Shown one piece after another: positions 1 through 8,727 of a DNA stretch of 64,000 bases (the first letter of the stretch is position 1; each line of letters begins with the position of its first letter). The DNA comes from CBDDFQ01 sp965227035 (lineage in GTDB: Bacteria > Pseudomonadota > Gammaproteobacteria > Burkholderiales > Burkholderiaceae_C). A program made the translations under genes and the position numbers. The notes under the pieces are model-generated. The model was not told where the DNA came from and did not search any database. It saw nothing but the letters and a program-made list of their open reading frames with translations. The stretch spans positions 2,046,001 through 2,110,000 of the forward strand of contig OZ245724.1 in the NCBI GenBank assembly GCA_965227035.1, given 5' to 3'.

Positions 1-802
1 CCTTGTCGATGATGGCTTTGGTGGCTTCGATCGCGTAATCGCAAGGTTCTGGATCGCCGGGGCCGTTCGCGAGGAACACGCCGTCGGGATTCATCGCGAG
101 CACATCGGCGGCAGGCGTTTGAGCCGGCACCACCGTGATGCGGCAGCCGCGTTCCGCGATCATGCGGAGAATGTTTTTCTTCACGCCGTAGTCGAACGCG
201 ACCACGTGAAATTTCGGATCGTCCTGATTGCCGTAACCGGAACCGAGCTTCCACTCGGTTTCGGTCCAGGTGTAGGGCTTCTTGACCGACACCACCTTAG
301 CCAGATCGAGACCAGCCATGTTGGGCGCAGCCTTCGCTTGGGCGATCGCTTTTTCCACGATTGCAGGGGTGATGTCCTCGCCTGCTGCCAAACCCAGAAT
401 GCAGCCGTTCTGCGCACCCTTGGTACGAAGAATTCGGGTGAGCTTGCGGGTGTCGATGTTGGAGATCGCGACCGTGCCTTCGCGGACAAGGTACTCAGTG
501 AGCGTCATGGTCGATCGGAAGTTCGACGCGATGAGCGGAAGGTCCTTGATGATGAGGCCGGCGGCAAAGACTTTCTCGGATTCGACATCTTCTGCGTTGA
601 TCCCGTAGTTGCCGATATGCGGGTACGTGAGGGTCACGAGCTGCTGGCAATAACTGGGGTCGGTGAGAATTTCCTGGTAGCCGGTGATGGCGGTGTTGAA
701 CACCGTTTCGCCGACTGTGGAGCCGGTGGCTCCGATCGAATTTCCGAAAAAGACCGTGCCGTCTGCGAGCGCGAGAATGGCTTTTGGCGAGACGGGAAGC
801 AC
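1..802 (-). CDS. carA: Carbamoyl-phosphate synthase small chain (partial, N-terminal part)
   Basis: Glutaminase subunit of carbamoyl-phosphate synthetase, which hydrolyses glutamine and passes ammonia to CarB for arginine and pyrimidine synthesis. The visible 267 residues start MLPVSPKAILALADGT and contain the small-chain N-terminal domain (FFGNSIGATGSTVGE, TLTYPHIGNYG) and the beginning of the class I glutamine amidotransferase domain (AFDYGVKKNILR, FLANGPGDPEPCDYAI). The catalytic Cys of the GxCLGHQ motif lies beyond position 1, so the gene is cut by the window, not broken. The start is GTG at 802-800, preceded by GGAG seven bases upstream. It lies downstream of the TrmH-family gene but has its own promoter in the 123-base gap. 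carB is expected beyond the window. Confidence 0.96.
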   Translation of the reverse strand, partial: MLPVSPKAILALADGTVFFGNSIGATGSTVGETVFNTAITGYQEILTDPSYCQQLVTLTYPHIGNYGINAEDVESEKVFAAGLIIKDLPLIASNFRSTMTLTEYLVREGTVAISNIDTRKLTRILRTKGAQNGCILGLAAGEDITPAIVEKAIAQAKAAPNMAGLDLAKVVSVKKPYTWTETEWKLGSGYGNQDDPKFHVVAFDYGVKKNILRMIAERGCRITVVPAQTPAADVLAMNPDGVFLANGPGDPEPCDYAIEATKAIIDK

Positions 803-924
803 GGGGTAACTCCAATAGTTGGATACGCCCAGCACTAGCCCTTTATCTTGACGATTCGAGCACGTTTTGGAGAAGTGGTTCGAGGAACTGCGCTAGGCGT
901 GTGTGTTGACGGGTAAACCGATCG

Positions 925-951
925 ATTATAGCCGGTCGGCACTTGCGTAAA
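925..951 (-). promoter_or_regulatory. Probable sigma-70 promoter of carA
   Basis: On the minus strand a perfect TATAAT -10 box (930-925) follows a TTTACG -35-like box (951-946) at a spacing of 15. The -10 box overlaps the TAA stop codon of the upstream methyltransferase gene, so the promoter is embedded in the end of that gene. The predicted leader to the carA GTG is about 115 bases. The -35 box matches consensus at 4 of 6 positions and the spacing is short, so this is an inference from sequence only. Confidence 0.5.
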
Positions 952-1720
952 GACAGATCGCAGCTGCCGCAGCCACATTCAGCGACTCTTCACCGCCGGG
1001 CTGCGCGATCATGACTTTCAGCTCGGCCATTTGCTCGATTTCAGGCGACACGCCCTGCCCTTCGTGACCCATGACCCAGGCACACGGAACAGGCAACTTC
1101 GCATCGTGCAGATCCATGCCGCCGTGGGAGCTGGTCACGACCAAAGGCAGCTCAAGCGATTCGAGCATTTCCATATCGGCGCCTTCGACAAGACGCAGGC
1201 CAAAATGCGCCCCCATGCCGGCACGAATCACCTTGCTGCTCCAGAGAGCGGCTGTGCCTTTCATCGCGACGACCTGGCCAAATCCGAATGCGCCTGCGCT
1301 GCGAAGAATCGATCCGACGTTTCCGGCGTCCTGCACCCGGTCAAGCACGACTGTGGCCACGCCCTTGAGCGCACCTGTCGTCTCCGGCAAATCCATGACG
1401 AATCCCATGGTCGACGGCGATTCGAGATTGCTGAGCGACTGGTAAAGCGCATCGGCAACGATCGCGATTTTGTAGCTGGGATCGGCCTTGATTCGATGCG
1501 GAAACGTGACCCAGGCAGATTCCGAGAACACGGCAACTGCAGGCACGATGCCACGATCCAGCGCGGCTCGCAAAAGATGATCGCCTTCCAGCCATACCTT
1601 GCCTACCTTGCGATACGCCGTGTTGTCCTGAGACAGCTTGCGAATTTCCTTGAGCAGCGGGTTGTCCCGCGAGGTGATGTGCACCGGCTCGTAATTGGCA
1701 CCGTCTCGCGCGTCGGTCAA
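926..1720 (-). CDS. TrmH/SpoU-family RNA 2'-O-methyltransferase
   Basis: SPOUT-class, SAM-dependent methyltransferase that methylates ribose 2'-OH in rRNA or tRNA; the exact target is not readable from sequence. The N-terminal substrate-binding domain starts near HITSRDNPLLKEIRKL. The three SpoU motifs are present: motif 1 VQDAGNVGSILRSAGAFG, motif 2 WVMGHEGQGVS, motif 3 ESLNVAAAAAICLY. The length of about 264 residues fits the family. I chose the TTG at 1720, which overlaps the rnhB stop as TTGA and has GGAG eight bases upstream; a GTG at 1684, just before HITSRDNP, is the main alternative. The longer open frame reaching into rnhB is not credible coding. It is the last gene of the lpx-rnhB run. 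Confidence 0.85.
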   Translation of the reverse strand: MTDARDGANYEPVHITSRDNPLLKEIRKLSQDNTAYRKVGKVWLEGDHLLRAALDRGIVPAVAVFSESAWVTFPHRIKADPSYKIAIVADALYQSLSNLESPSTMGFVMDLPETTGALKGVATVVLDRVQDAGNVGSILRSAGAFGFGQVVAMKGTAALWSSKVIRAGMGAHFGLRLVEGADMEMLESLELPLVVTSSHGGMDLHDAKLPVPCAWVMGHEGQGVSPEIEQMAELKVMIAQPGGEESLNVAAAAAICLYASADRL

Positions 1721-2439
1721 GTACGAATCTCCATGCTGACGGTTTCGGTAATTTGAATGGCGGGCGTAAACACAGGCGACTGAATCACTTCGATGGCCTG
1801 AACCGTCTGCTGAACTATCTGAATACTCAACACAGCCGCCACCGGACTGAATGTGCGCCGGTGGTGCGGACAAGCCCCGTGGTCTTTCAGCGCCTGCAGA
1901 TGCTGGCGGGTTCCATAACCTTTGTGTCCGTCGAACCCGTACTGCGGATATTGCTCGTGCAGCGTCTGGCACAGCCTGTCCCGATGCACCTTCGCAAGAA
2001 TGGAAGCCGCAGAAATCGATTTCACTTTTGCGTCGCCGCCGATGATGGCTTCAGAGAACACATCGAGTGACGGCAGCCGATTTCCATCGACCAATACTTT
2101 GCCCGGCTTCAAACGCAGACCCATGACCGCGCGGCGCATCGCCAGCATGGTCGCTTGCAGGATATTGATCTGGTCGATTTCCTCGACCGTCGCCTCGCCG
2201 ATGCTGCAGCAAAGGGCGCGTTCCATGATTCGGTCGTAGAGCCTTTCACGTTGCAGCGCGGTAAGCACTTTCGAGTCGGCGAGACCCCGAATGGGCTTGC
2301 GATCGTCGAGGATCACTGCGGCTGCAACCACCGGGCCGGCCAACGGCCCGCGACCGGCCTCATCGACGCCGGCGATCAGGCCCGGTACATCCCATACCAA
2401 AGGAGCCTGCTCAGTTTTCAAGAATTTTCTGGATCGCAT
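1717..2439 (-). CDS. rnhB: Ribonuclease HII
   Basis: Endonuclease that cuts RNA in RNA-DNA hybrids and removes misincorporated ribonucleotides. The type 2 RNase H signature GVDEAGRGPLAGPVVAAA holds catalytic Asp26 and Glu27. LVDGN and SAASILAKVHRDRL carry the remaining acidic residues, and GYGTRQHLQALKDHG is the usual C-terminal signature. The protein is 240 residues, with a tail of about 30 residues beyond the conserved core. The start overlaps the end of lpxB by 29 bases, which is common at this locus. The position after lpxB is the conserved proteobacterial order lpxA-lpxB-rnhB. Confidence 0.95.
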   Translation of the reverse strand: MRSRKFLKTEQAPLVWDVPGLIAGVDEAGRGPLAGPVVAAAVILDDRKPIRGLADSKVLTALQRERLYDRIMERALCCSIGEATVEEIDQINILQATMLAMRRAVMGLRLKPGKVLVDGNRLPSLDVFSEAIIGGDAKVKSISAASILAKVHRDRLCQTLHEQYPQYGFDGHKGYGTRQHLQALKDHGACPHHRRTFSPVAAVLSIQIVQQTVQAIEVIQSPVFTPAIQITETVSMEIRT

Positions 2440-3559
2440 CGGCTGCGAGTTTCGGTGTGTCGCGCTGCAGGTCTCGATGCAGCGATTCGAATCGGGTTTT
2501 CAATGCGGCGATTCTCTCAGGAGCACGCAGCCATGCCAAGACGGATTCGGCCAAAGCCTCGGGTGTTGCTTTATCTTGCAAAAGCTCGGGCACCACGAAT
2601 TCGCGGCAGAGGATGTTGGGAAGCCCGACCCAGGGCTGCAAGCCCTTGCCTTTGAGCATCTGCCAGCTCAACCAGTTCATGTTGTACGCGATAACCATAG
2701 GCCGCTTGAACAGCGCAGCTTCGAGCGTGGCGGTGCCGCTCGCGATCAGGGTGACATCACAGGCAGCGAGCGCCACATGCGACTGACCGCGCAGAACCTG
2801 AACGATGTTCTTTGCACCACTGTCTTGAACGATCCGATTCACCTTCTCGTAGAGCGACGGGATGGCCGGCAGCAGGAATTGCAAGGACGGATCCGCCTTG
2901 TGCATGACCACCGCCGCCTGCAGAAAGCGCCCGGCCAGATACTTCACTTCCGATTCGCGGCTACCCGGCAACAGAGCGACGATCTTCTGCCTTTCGCTCA
3001 AACCCAAGGTGTCCCGTGCAGCCTTCTTGTCCGGCTCCATTGGAATCACGTTAGCAAGTGGATGGCCGACATAAGTGGCCGCAATGCCGTGCGACTCGAG
3101 CAGCTCGGGCTCGAATGGAAAAATACAGAGAACGTGATCGACACTCTCTTTGATCTTGACGACTCGCTTCGGACGCCAGGCCCAAATGGAAGGGCATACG
3201 AAGTGCACCGTTGGGATGCCGCTTTGTTTGAGAGCGCTTTCCAGACCCAGATTGAAATCGGGCGCATCGACGCCGATGAACATGTCGGGCCGATTGGTCG
3301 GTTCAAGCAATCGCGCCTTGAGCTGATCGCGAATACCGACGATCTCGCGGTAGTGCCGCAGCACTTCGACGTAACCGCGAACGGCCAGTTTTTCCTGCGG
3401 CCAGAGCGACTTGAACCCGCGCGACATCATGTGCGGGCCACCGATTCCATCGGCTTGCAAGTCTGGCCAGCGTTCCTTCATGCCATCGATCAACAGACTT
3501 GCAAGCAAGTCTCCCGACGCCTCACCGGCGACCATGGCGAAGCGTCTATTCGCGGTCAT
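2411..3559 (-). CDS. lpxB: Lipid-A-disaccharide synthase
   Basis: Glycosyltransferase (GT19) that joins UDP-2,3-diacylglucosamine to lipid X to form the beta-1,6 disaccharide of lipid A on the inner face of the cytoplasmic membrane. The N-terminus has the family signature MVAGEASGDLLASLLIDG, followed by GIGGPHMMSRG, VHFVCPSIWAWRPKRV, CIFPFEPELL and the C-terminal nucleotide-binding segment ALLPGSRESEVKYLA. The length of 382 residues matches typical LpxB. It starts 7 bases after the lpxA stop, so translation is probably coupled. Catalytic motifs are intact. Confidence 0.97.
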   Translation of the reverse strand: MTANRRFAMVAGEASGDLLASLLIDGMKERWPDLQADGIGGPHMMSRGFKSLWPQEKLAVRGYVEVLRHYREIVGIRDQLKARLLEPTNRPDMFIGVDAPDFNLGLESALKQSGIPTVHFVCPSIWAWRPKRVVKIKESVDHVLCIFPFEPELLESHGIAATYVGHPLANVIPMEPDKKAARDTLGLSERQKIVALLPGSRESEVKYLAGRFLQAAVVMHKADPSLQFLLPAIPSLYEKVNRIVQDSGAKNIVQVLRGQSHVALAACDVTLIASGTATLEAALFKRPMVIAYNMNWLSWQMLKGKGLQPWVGLPNILCREFVVPELLQDKATPEALAESVLAWLRAPERIAALKTRFESLHRDLQRDTPKLAADAIQKILEN

Positions 3560-3566
3560 GCGGGAG

Positions 3567-4367
3567 CTATCGAATGATGCCGCGCTGCGGCGTGGTCTTG
3601 GACAGGAAGTCCAGCATCATCGCGACGTCGGGAGCCGATTCGGGATACTTCTCGACAAGACCGGCAATGGCGGTTTTGGATTGCTCCAGCGTCAAGCCGT
3701 CGCGATACAAAGCCTTGTGCATAGCCTTGACCGCAGCCACGCGTTCAGGCGAAAAGCCGCGGCGACGCAGTCCTTCGAAGTTCATCGAGCGCGCCTGCGC
3801 GGGCTGACCCTGCGACATGACGAATGGCGGAATGTCGCCGAGCACCATCGCGCTGATAGAGGTCATGCTGTGCGCACCGACCCGAACGAATTGATGGATG
3901 GCGGTGAATCCGCCGAAGATCACGAAATCGTCTACGACGACGTGTCCCGCAAGTGCCGTGTTGTTCGCGAAGATCGTGTTGTTGCCAATCATGCAATCGT
4001 GCGCGATGTGCACGTAGGCCATGATCCAGTTGTCGTTCCCGACACGCGTCAAGCCGCCAGCGCCAGGCGAGCCGATGTTGAACGTGCAGAACTCTCGGAT
4101 CGTATTGCGGTCGCCGATGACTAGCTCACAAGGCTCACCGGCGTACTTCTTGTCTTGCGGAATCGCGCCCAGAGAGTTGAACTGGAAAATGCGGTTGTCG
4201 CGGCCGATGGTTGTGTGGCCCTGAATCACGCAGTGCGGACCTACGGTCGTCCCTGCGCCGATTTTCACGTTCGAACCGATGATGGTGTAGGGACCCACCG
4301 TCACCGAAGGATCGATTTGCGCCCCCGGCTCGATGATTGCAGTCGAATGAATATTGCTCTCGGTCAT
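3567..4367 (-). CDS. lpxA: UDP-N-acetylglucosamine O-acyltransferase
   Basis: First enzyme of lipid A synthesis; it moves a 3-hydroxyacyl chain from ACP to the 3-OH of UDP-GlcNAc. The 266-residue protein is a left-handed beta helix of hexapeptide repeats with a helical C-terminal domain (EGLRRRGFSPERVAAVKAM). The general-base histidine of E. coli (His125) corresponds to His123 here, in HIAHDC. The acyl-chain ruler position (E. coli Gly173, P. aeruginosa Met169) aligns to Ile171 in SMTSISAMVLGDIPP. By analogy a bulky residue there favours a chain shorter than C14; this is an inference from alignment by eye. It lies 12 bases after fabZ and 7 before lpxB. Confidence 0.97.
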   Translation of the reverse strand: MTESNIHSTAIIEPGAQIDPSVTVGPYTIIGSNVKIGAGTTVGPHCVIQGHTTIGRDNRIFQFNSLGAIPQDKKYAGEPCELVIGDRNTIREFCTFNIGSPGAGGLTRVGNDNWIMAYVHIAHDCMIGNNTIFANNTALAGHVVVDDFVIFGGFTAIHQFVRVGAHSMTSISAMVLGDIPPFVMSQGQPAQARSMNFEGLRRRGFSPERVAAVKAMHKALYRDGLTLEQSKTAIAGLVEKYPESAPDVAMMLDFLSKTTPQRGIIR

Positions 4368-4379
4368 GTGCTCGAACGG

Positions 4380-4820
4380 TCAAGCCACCGTGCGCATGGT
4401 GCACATCAACTCAGCCTCGCAGGCAAGTTCGCCGTCGACGGTTGCACGCGCCTTGAACTTCGAGATATTGGATTTCACCCGGCCGAGTTCCACTTCGAGG
4501 ATCAGCTGGTCGCCGGGTTCCACGACTCGCTTGAAGCGTGCGCCGTCGATTCCTGCGAAGTAGTAGACGATGGTTTCGTCAGGCGTCATGTTCAGCATGT
4601 CGAAGGTGAGCAATGCGGCAGTTTGCGCGAGCGCTTCCAGCATCAGCACACCCGGCATGACCGGACGATGCGGAAAATGTCCCTGGAAATAAGGCTCGTT
4701 GATGGAGACGTTCTTGATTGCCTTGATGCGCTTGCCGGTTTCGATCTCGATCACGCGATCGACCAGAAGAATCGGGTAGCGGTGTGGCAATTGCTTGAGA
4801 ATTTTGTGAATGTCCATCAT
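4380..4820 (-). CDS. fabZ: 3-hydroxyacyl-ACP dehydratase FabZ
   Basis: Hot-dog-fold dehydratase converting 3-hydroxyacyl-ACP to trans-2-enoyl-ACP in fatty acid elongation. It competes with LpxA and LpxD for the 3-hydroxyacyl pool, which explains its place among lpx genes. The 146-residue protein has LPHRYPILLVDRV at the N-terminus and the active-site stretch GHFPHRPVMPGVLMLEALAQ, with catalytic His48 and Glu62. The ATG overlaps the lpxD stop as ATGA (4817-4820), indicating translational coupling. Confidence 0.97.
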   Translation of the reverse strand: MMDIHKILKQLPHRYPILLVDRVIEIETGKRIKAIKNVSINEPYFQGHFPHRPVMPGVLMLEALAQTAALLTFDMLNMTPDETIVYYFAGIDGARFKRVVEPGDQLILEVELGRVKSNISKFKARATVDGELACEAELMCTMRTVA

Positions 4821-5812
4821 GATTTTTTTTCGAGTTCTTTGAGCGTTTCGTTCTGTTCGAGTTGTCTGATGCGGTCACGCAAACGGTGTAGTTGCTTGAG
4901 GGATGCAGCGTTCTTCTCCCAGGTGGCATTGTCGTCGATAGGAAAGTAGCCGCTGTAATTTCCCGGTTTCGATATCGATCGCGTCACCACTGAAGCGACC
5001 GAGATGGTCACCCCGTCTGCAATGGTCAGATGACCAAGAATGTTGGCTGCGCCGCCGATCATGCAGTACGCGCCTATATTCGCGCTCCCCGCAACGCCGG
5101 TGTTCCCCGCAATCGCGGTGTGCTTGCCGATTCGAACGTTGTGCGCGATCTGGATCAGGTTATCGAGCTTCACGCCGTCTTCGATGATCGTGTTCGCCAA
5201 TGCGCCCCGGTCGATGCACGTGTTGGCGCCAATCTCGACATCGTTGCCGATAACCACTGCACCTAGCTGCTCGATCTTCTCCCACTCACCCTGATCGGGC
5301 GCGAAACCAAAGCCGTCGGCTCCGATGACCACACCCGGATGGATGATGCACCGGTCCCCGACAACGCAATCCTCGCTCACCGTAACCCGCGATTTCAGAA
5401 CGGTATCCGCGCCGATTTTCGCGCCGCGCTCCACCACGCAAAGAGGCCCTATGCGCGCCGATGGGTGAACCTGAGCATCCGGATCGACCACGGCAGAAGG
5501 GTGAATCTGCGGTCCTTTTATCGCTGGCAAATGCTTTTTCCACATCTGCGTGACGCGAGCGAAGTAAAGGTAAGGATGCGGATGAACGATGCAACTGCCA
5601 CGATTCACCGCAGCATCTTGCATATTCGCCGTGACTATCACGCACGCCGCTTTAGACGAGGCGAGCTGAGATACGTACTTGGGGCTACCGAGGAAAGCGA
5701 GCGAATCGGGCGTGGCGTCGTCCAGCGGCGCAAGACGCTCGATGGAAGTCAGCGGATCGCCGTGAAGCGTGCCGCCGAGTTCTTTGACGATGTTGCCAAG
5801 TTGAAGAGACAC
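4817..5812 (-). CDS. lpxD: UDP-3-O-(3-hydroxyacyl)glucosamine N-acyltransferase
   Basis: Third step of lipid A synthesis, adding the N-linked 3-hydroxyacyl chain. The N-terminal uridine-binding domain (LGGTLHGDPLTSIERLAPLD) is followed by a long left-handed beta helix of hexapeptide repeats and a C-terminal helix rich in charged residues (LKQLHRLRDRIRQLEQ). The catalytic histidine region is IQIAHNVRIGKHTAIAGNTG. The length of 331 residues is close to the usual 340. It lies between skp and fabZ and overlaps fabZ by 4 bases. Confidence 0.97.
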   Translation of the reverse strand: MSLQLGNIVKELGGTLHGDPLTSIERLAPLDDATPDSLAFLGSPKYVSQLASSKAACVIVTANMQDAAVNRGSCIVHPHPYLYFARVTQMWKKHLPAIKGPQIHPSAVVDPDAQVHPSARIGPLCVVERGAKIGADTVLKSRVTVSEDCVVGDRCIIHPGVVIGADGFGFAPDQGEWEKIEQLGAVVIGNDVEIGANTCIDRGALANTIIEDGVKLDNLIQIAHNVRIGKHTAIAGNTGVAGSANIGAYCMIGGAANILGHLTIADGVTISVASVVTRSISKPGNYSGYFPIDDNATWEKNAASLKQLHRLRDRIRQLEQNETLKELEKKS

Positions 5813-5842
5813 ACTTGAGACTTGCGCTTGGCTACCGGCGAA

Positions 5843-6382
5843 TCAACGCGACGCGGGCGATGCAGCGCCGGTCGTGCTCGTAGACGCGTTCAGCGCCTTG
5901 ATCACTTTGTCGGTGATGTCGTACTTCGGATTGATATAAACCGCGTCCTGAAGGATCAAGTCGTATTTTTCGGTTTCGGCCACCTGGCGGATGATTCGAT
6001 TGGCACGTTCGAGGACTTGCTGAACTTCTTCGTTACGACGAATGTTCATGTCTTCCTGAAACTCGCGACGCTTGCGCTGAAATTCGCGGTCCTGATCCGA
6101 CAGCTGACGCTGGCGGGTCGTGCGTTGGGTTTCGGACAGGGTGGGCGCTTCGCGTTCGAACGCATCGGATGCCGCTTTGAGAGTGGCTCCTTGCGCAGTG
6201 AGATCCTTCTCGCGCTTTTGCCCTTCCTGCTCGAGCTTGGATTGAGCAGATTTGGCAATATTGGCATCGCGAAGAACGCGGTCGACACTGACCAGTCCAA
6301 CGCGGAATTCTTGAGCCTGCGCTACGGTGGCGGCAAGCGCCACAGTCACTGCGATCAGGGAGGTACGGATGATGGCCTTCAT
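5843..6382 (-). CDS. skp: Periplasmic OmpH/Skp-family chaperone
   Basis: Holdase chaperone that keeps unfolded outer-membrane proteins soluble on the way to the BAM complex. The first 24 residues are a Sec signal peptide ending AQA, then EFRVGLVSVDRVLRDANIAKS. The middle is a long charged alpha-helical region (about residues 45-125, many Lys, Glu, Arg, Gln) that forms the tentacle coiled coils. The C-terminal sheet segment is YDLILQDAVYINPKYDITD. The length of 179 residues is near the norm. Its ATG shares one base with the bamA stop (TAATG), so it is coupled to bamA. Confidence 0.95.
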   Translation of the reverse strand: MKAIIRTSLIAVTVALAATVAQAQEFRVGLVSVDRVLRDANIAKSAQSKLEQEGQKREKDLTAQGATLKAASDAFEREAPTLSETQRTTRQRQLSDQDREFQRKRREFQEDMNIRRNEEVQQVLERANRIIRQVAETEKYDLILQDAVYINPKYDITDKVIKALNASTSTTGAASPASR

Positions 6383-8679
6383 TAGAACGATGTTCCGATC
6401 TGGAATTGGAATTTCTGGATTTTATCCCCTGAGAACTTACGTACAGGGTTAGCAATTGCAAAACGCAACGGACCTAGCGGTGACAGCCAGCTGATACCCA
6501 GCCCGACAGACGCGCGGAACTGCGACAGCGAAATCGTTTCGTTTTCGGCAAAAATGTTCCCGGCGTCGACGAAACCGAACAAACGCAGCGTCTTGTCATT
6601 GCCCGCTCCGGGGAACGGACTGGAAATTTCGGTCGTCAAGCCGATTTTCTTCGGTCCACCGATGCTAAATCCGGTTACGTCCCGAACACCCAAAGTGCCC
6701 TGCTCGAAGCCTCGGACCGATCCAAGTCCGCCTCCGAAGAAATTCTTGAATACGGGGAAGGGTCGGTCGCTTAGCCCCTTGCCATAGCCGAAATCGCCGT
6801 TCAAGGACAAGGTGTACTGCTTGTTGATCGGGTAGTACTGCTGAATTTGGTAGCTTCCGCGCACATAACGGGCGTCGCCAAAAACGCCGGCTTCCGTGTT
6901 CAGGCGCTGGTACAGACCACGCGTTGGAACCAGCGCGCTATCCCGTCCGTCACGAGACCAGCCGATCGTCAAGGGGAATCCGTTGCTGTCGTATCCGAAA
7001 CGCTGGGCGTAATCGAGGTATGCAGCGGGAATGGCGGTGCCCGGGCGGATCGAGGTGCGCTCGGCTGTCCCACCGAAATACACCGTGTCGAGTTCGCTGA
7101 AAGGAACGCCGAATCGAAGACCGGCACCCATCGTGACCAATTTGTAGTTACCGCCCTGTGTTTCGTACGGCGACTGTGTTTTGTAGAACAGGTCGACGGT
7201 CCGCGAAACACCGTCCTTGGTGAAGTACGGATCGATGGTCGTGACCACCAAAGTGCGCTGGAACTTGCTCGTGTTTACTTCGACACCCAGATAGTTGCCG
7301 GACCCGAACGCGTTTTCCTGTTTGATACCGAAGGTGAGCGACACTTTTTCGGCGTTCGAGAAGCCTGCACCCAGGCTCAGGTTGCCGGTGGGTTTTTCAA
7401 CAAGCGTCACCAGCAGATCGACCTGATCGGGAGCGCCCGGGACGTCCTGAGTTTCGACGTTCACATCGGTGAAATAGCCAAGGCGGTCTACACGATCGCG
7501 GGACAACTTGATCTTTTCACCGTCATACCAGGACGCTTCGAACTGGCGGAATTCGCGTCGAATGACTTCGTCTCGGGTACGGGTGTTGCCGGCGAGATTG
7601 ACTCGACGGACGTACGCACGACGGGAAGGATCTGCCTGCAGGACGAATGCGACACGGTTGTTCACTCGATCGATTTCGGTTCGCGCGTTCACCTGCGCAA
7701 AAGCAAAGCCGAATGAGCTGAAGTAGTCCGAGAAAGCTTTCGTCGTTTCGGCGACTTGATCGGCGTTGTAGGCCTCGCCCGGCTTGATCGTGACCAGGGA
7801 CTTGAACTCGTCCTCGCGATCGAGGTAATTTCCCTCGAGCTTCACGCCGGAAACGATGTACTTCTGGCCTTCCGTGATGTTCACGGTAATCGTGATGTCC
7901 TGCTTGTCCGGAGAAATCCCGACTTGCGTCGAATCGATCCGGAATTCGAGATAACCGCGCGCGAGGTAGTACGACTTCAGCGTTTCCAGATCGGCGTTCA
8001 ACTTGGTGCGGGAGTAACGATCCGACTTGGTATACCAGCTGAGCCATCCCCCGGTGTCCTGATCGAACAGGCCGGTCAAGGTGGATTCGCTGAAAGCCGT
8101 GTTCCCGACGATGTGGACTTCCTTGATCTTGGCCACGTTGTTTTCGGTGACGGTGAAGGTCAGGTTCACACGATTGCGCTCGATCGGAGTTACGGTCGTG
8201 ATGACTTCTGCGCCGTACAAGCTCTTGTTGATGTACTGACGCTTCAATTCCTGCTCTGCGCGATCGACAAGTGCCTGATCGTACGGACGGCCTTCGGCCA
8301 AGCCGACTTCGCGAAGCGCTTTCTTGAGCACGTCCTTGTCGAATTCTTTCGTGCCTGCGAAATCGACGTCGGCAACTGTTGGACGCTCTTCGACGATCAC
8401 GACCAGCACATCGCCTGCTGCCTCGATACGAACGTCCTTGAACAGACCGAGGCCGAACAATGCGCGAATAGCGGCCGAACCGGTTTCATCGTTGTACGTA
8501 TCGCCGATTCGAACCGGCAAGGAGGCAAAGATGGTGCCGGGCTCGACTCGCTGGAGGCCTTCGACGCGAATATCGCGAACGGTAAACGGATTGATTGCCC
8601 AGGCCGTGTTGACCGCGAACGCCAGAGCAGCAACGGTACTCAAGGTACGCAGGCGAAAGCGATTGAATTTTTTCTTCAT
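6382..8679 (-). CDS. bamA: Outer membrane protein assembly factor BamA
   Basis: Central Omp85 subunit of the BAM complex that inserts beta-barrel proteins into the outer membrane. A signal peptide ends near NTAWA; five POTRA repeats follow (about residues 30-425, the first FTVRDIRVEGLQRVEPGTIF). The C-terminal 16-strand barrel contains the conserved loop-6 motif in GGGLGSVRGFEQGTLG. The last residue is Phe (FQFQIGTSF), the expected C-terminal BAM signal. The length of 765 residues is typical. It is flanked by rseP and skp in the classic order. Confidence 0.97.
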   Translation of the reverse strand: MKKKFNRFRLRTLSTVAALAFAVNTAWAINPFTVRDIRVEGLQRVEPGTIFASLPVRIGDTYNDETGSAAIRALFGLGLFKDVRIEAAGDVLVVIVEERPTVADVDFAGTKEFDKDVLKKALREVGLAEGRPYDQALVDRAEQELKRQYINKSLYGAEVITTVTPIERNRVNLTFTVTENNVAKIKEVHIVGNTAFSESTLTGLFDQDTGGWLSWYTKSDRYSRTKLNADLETLKSYYLARGYLEFRIDSTQVGISPDKQDITITVNITEGQKYIVSGVKLEGNYLDREDEFKSLVTIKPGEAYNADQVAETTKAFSDYFSSFGFAFAQVNARTEIDRVNNRVAFVLQADPSRRAYVRRVNLAGNTRTRDEVIRREFRQFEASWYDGEKIKLSRDRVDRLGYFTDVNVETQDVPGAPDQVDLLVTLVEKPTGNLSLGAGFSNAEKVSLTFGIKQENAFGSGNYLGVEVNTSKFQRTLVVTTIDPYFTKDGVSRTVDLFYKTQSPYETQGGNYKLVTMGAGLRFGVPFSELDTVYFGGTAERTSIRPGTAIPAAYLDYAQRFGYDSNGFPLTIGWSRDGRDSALVPTRGLYQRLNTEAGVFGDARYVRGSYQIQQYYPINKQYTLSLNGDFGYGKGLSDRPFPVFKNFFGGGLGSVRGFEQGTLGVRDVTGFSIGGPKKIGLTTEISSPFPGAGNDKTLRLFGFVDAGNIFAENETISLSQFRASVGLGISWLSPLGPLRFAIANPVRKFSGDKIQKFQFQIGTSF

Positions 8680-8727
8680 GAACTGGAGAAGTTTTTTTGG
8701 AAGCCGCGCGGAAGCCGCAAGCAGAAA

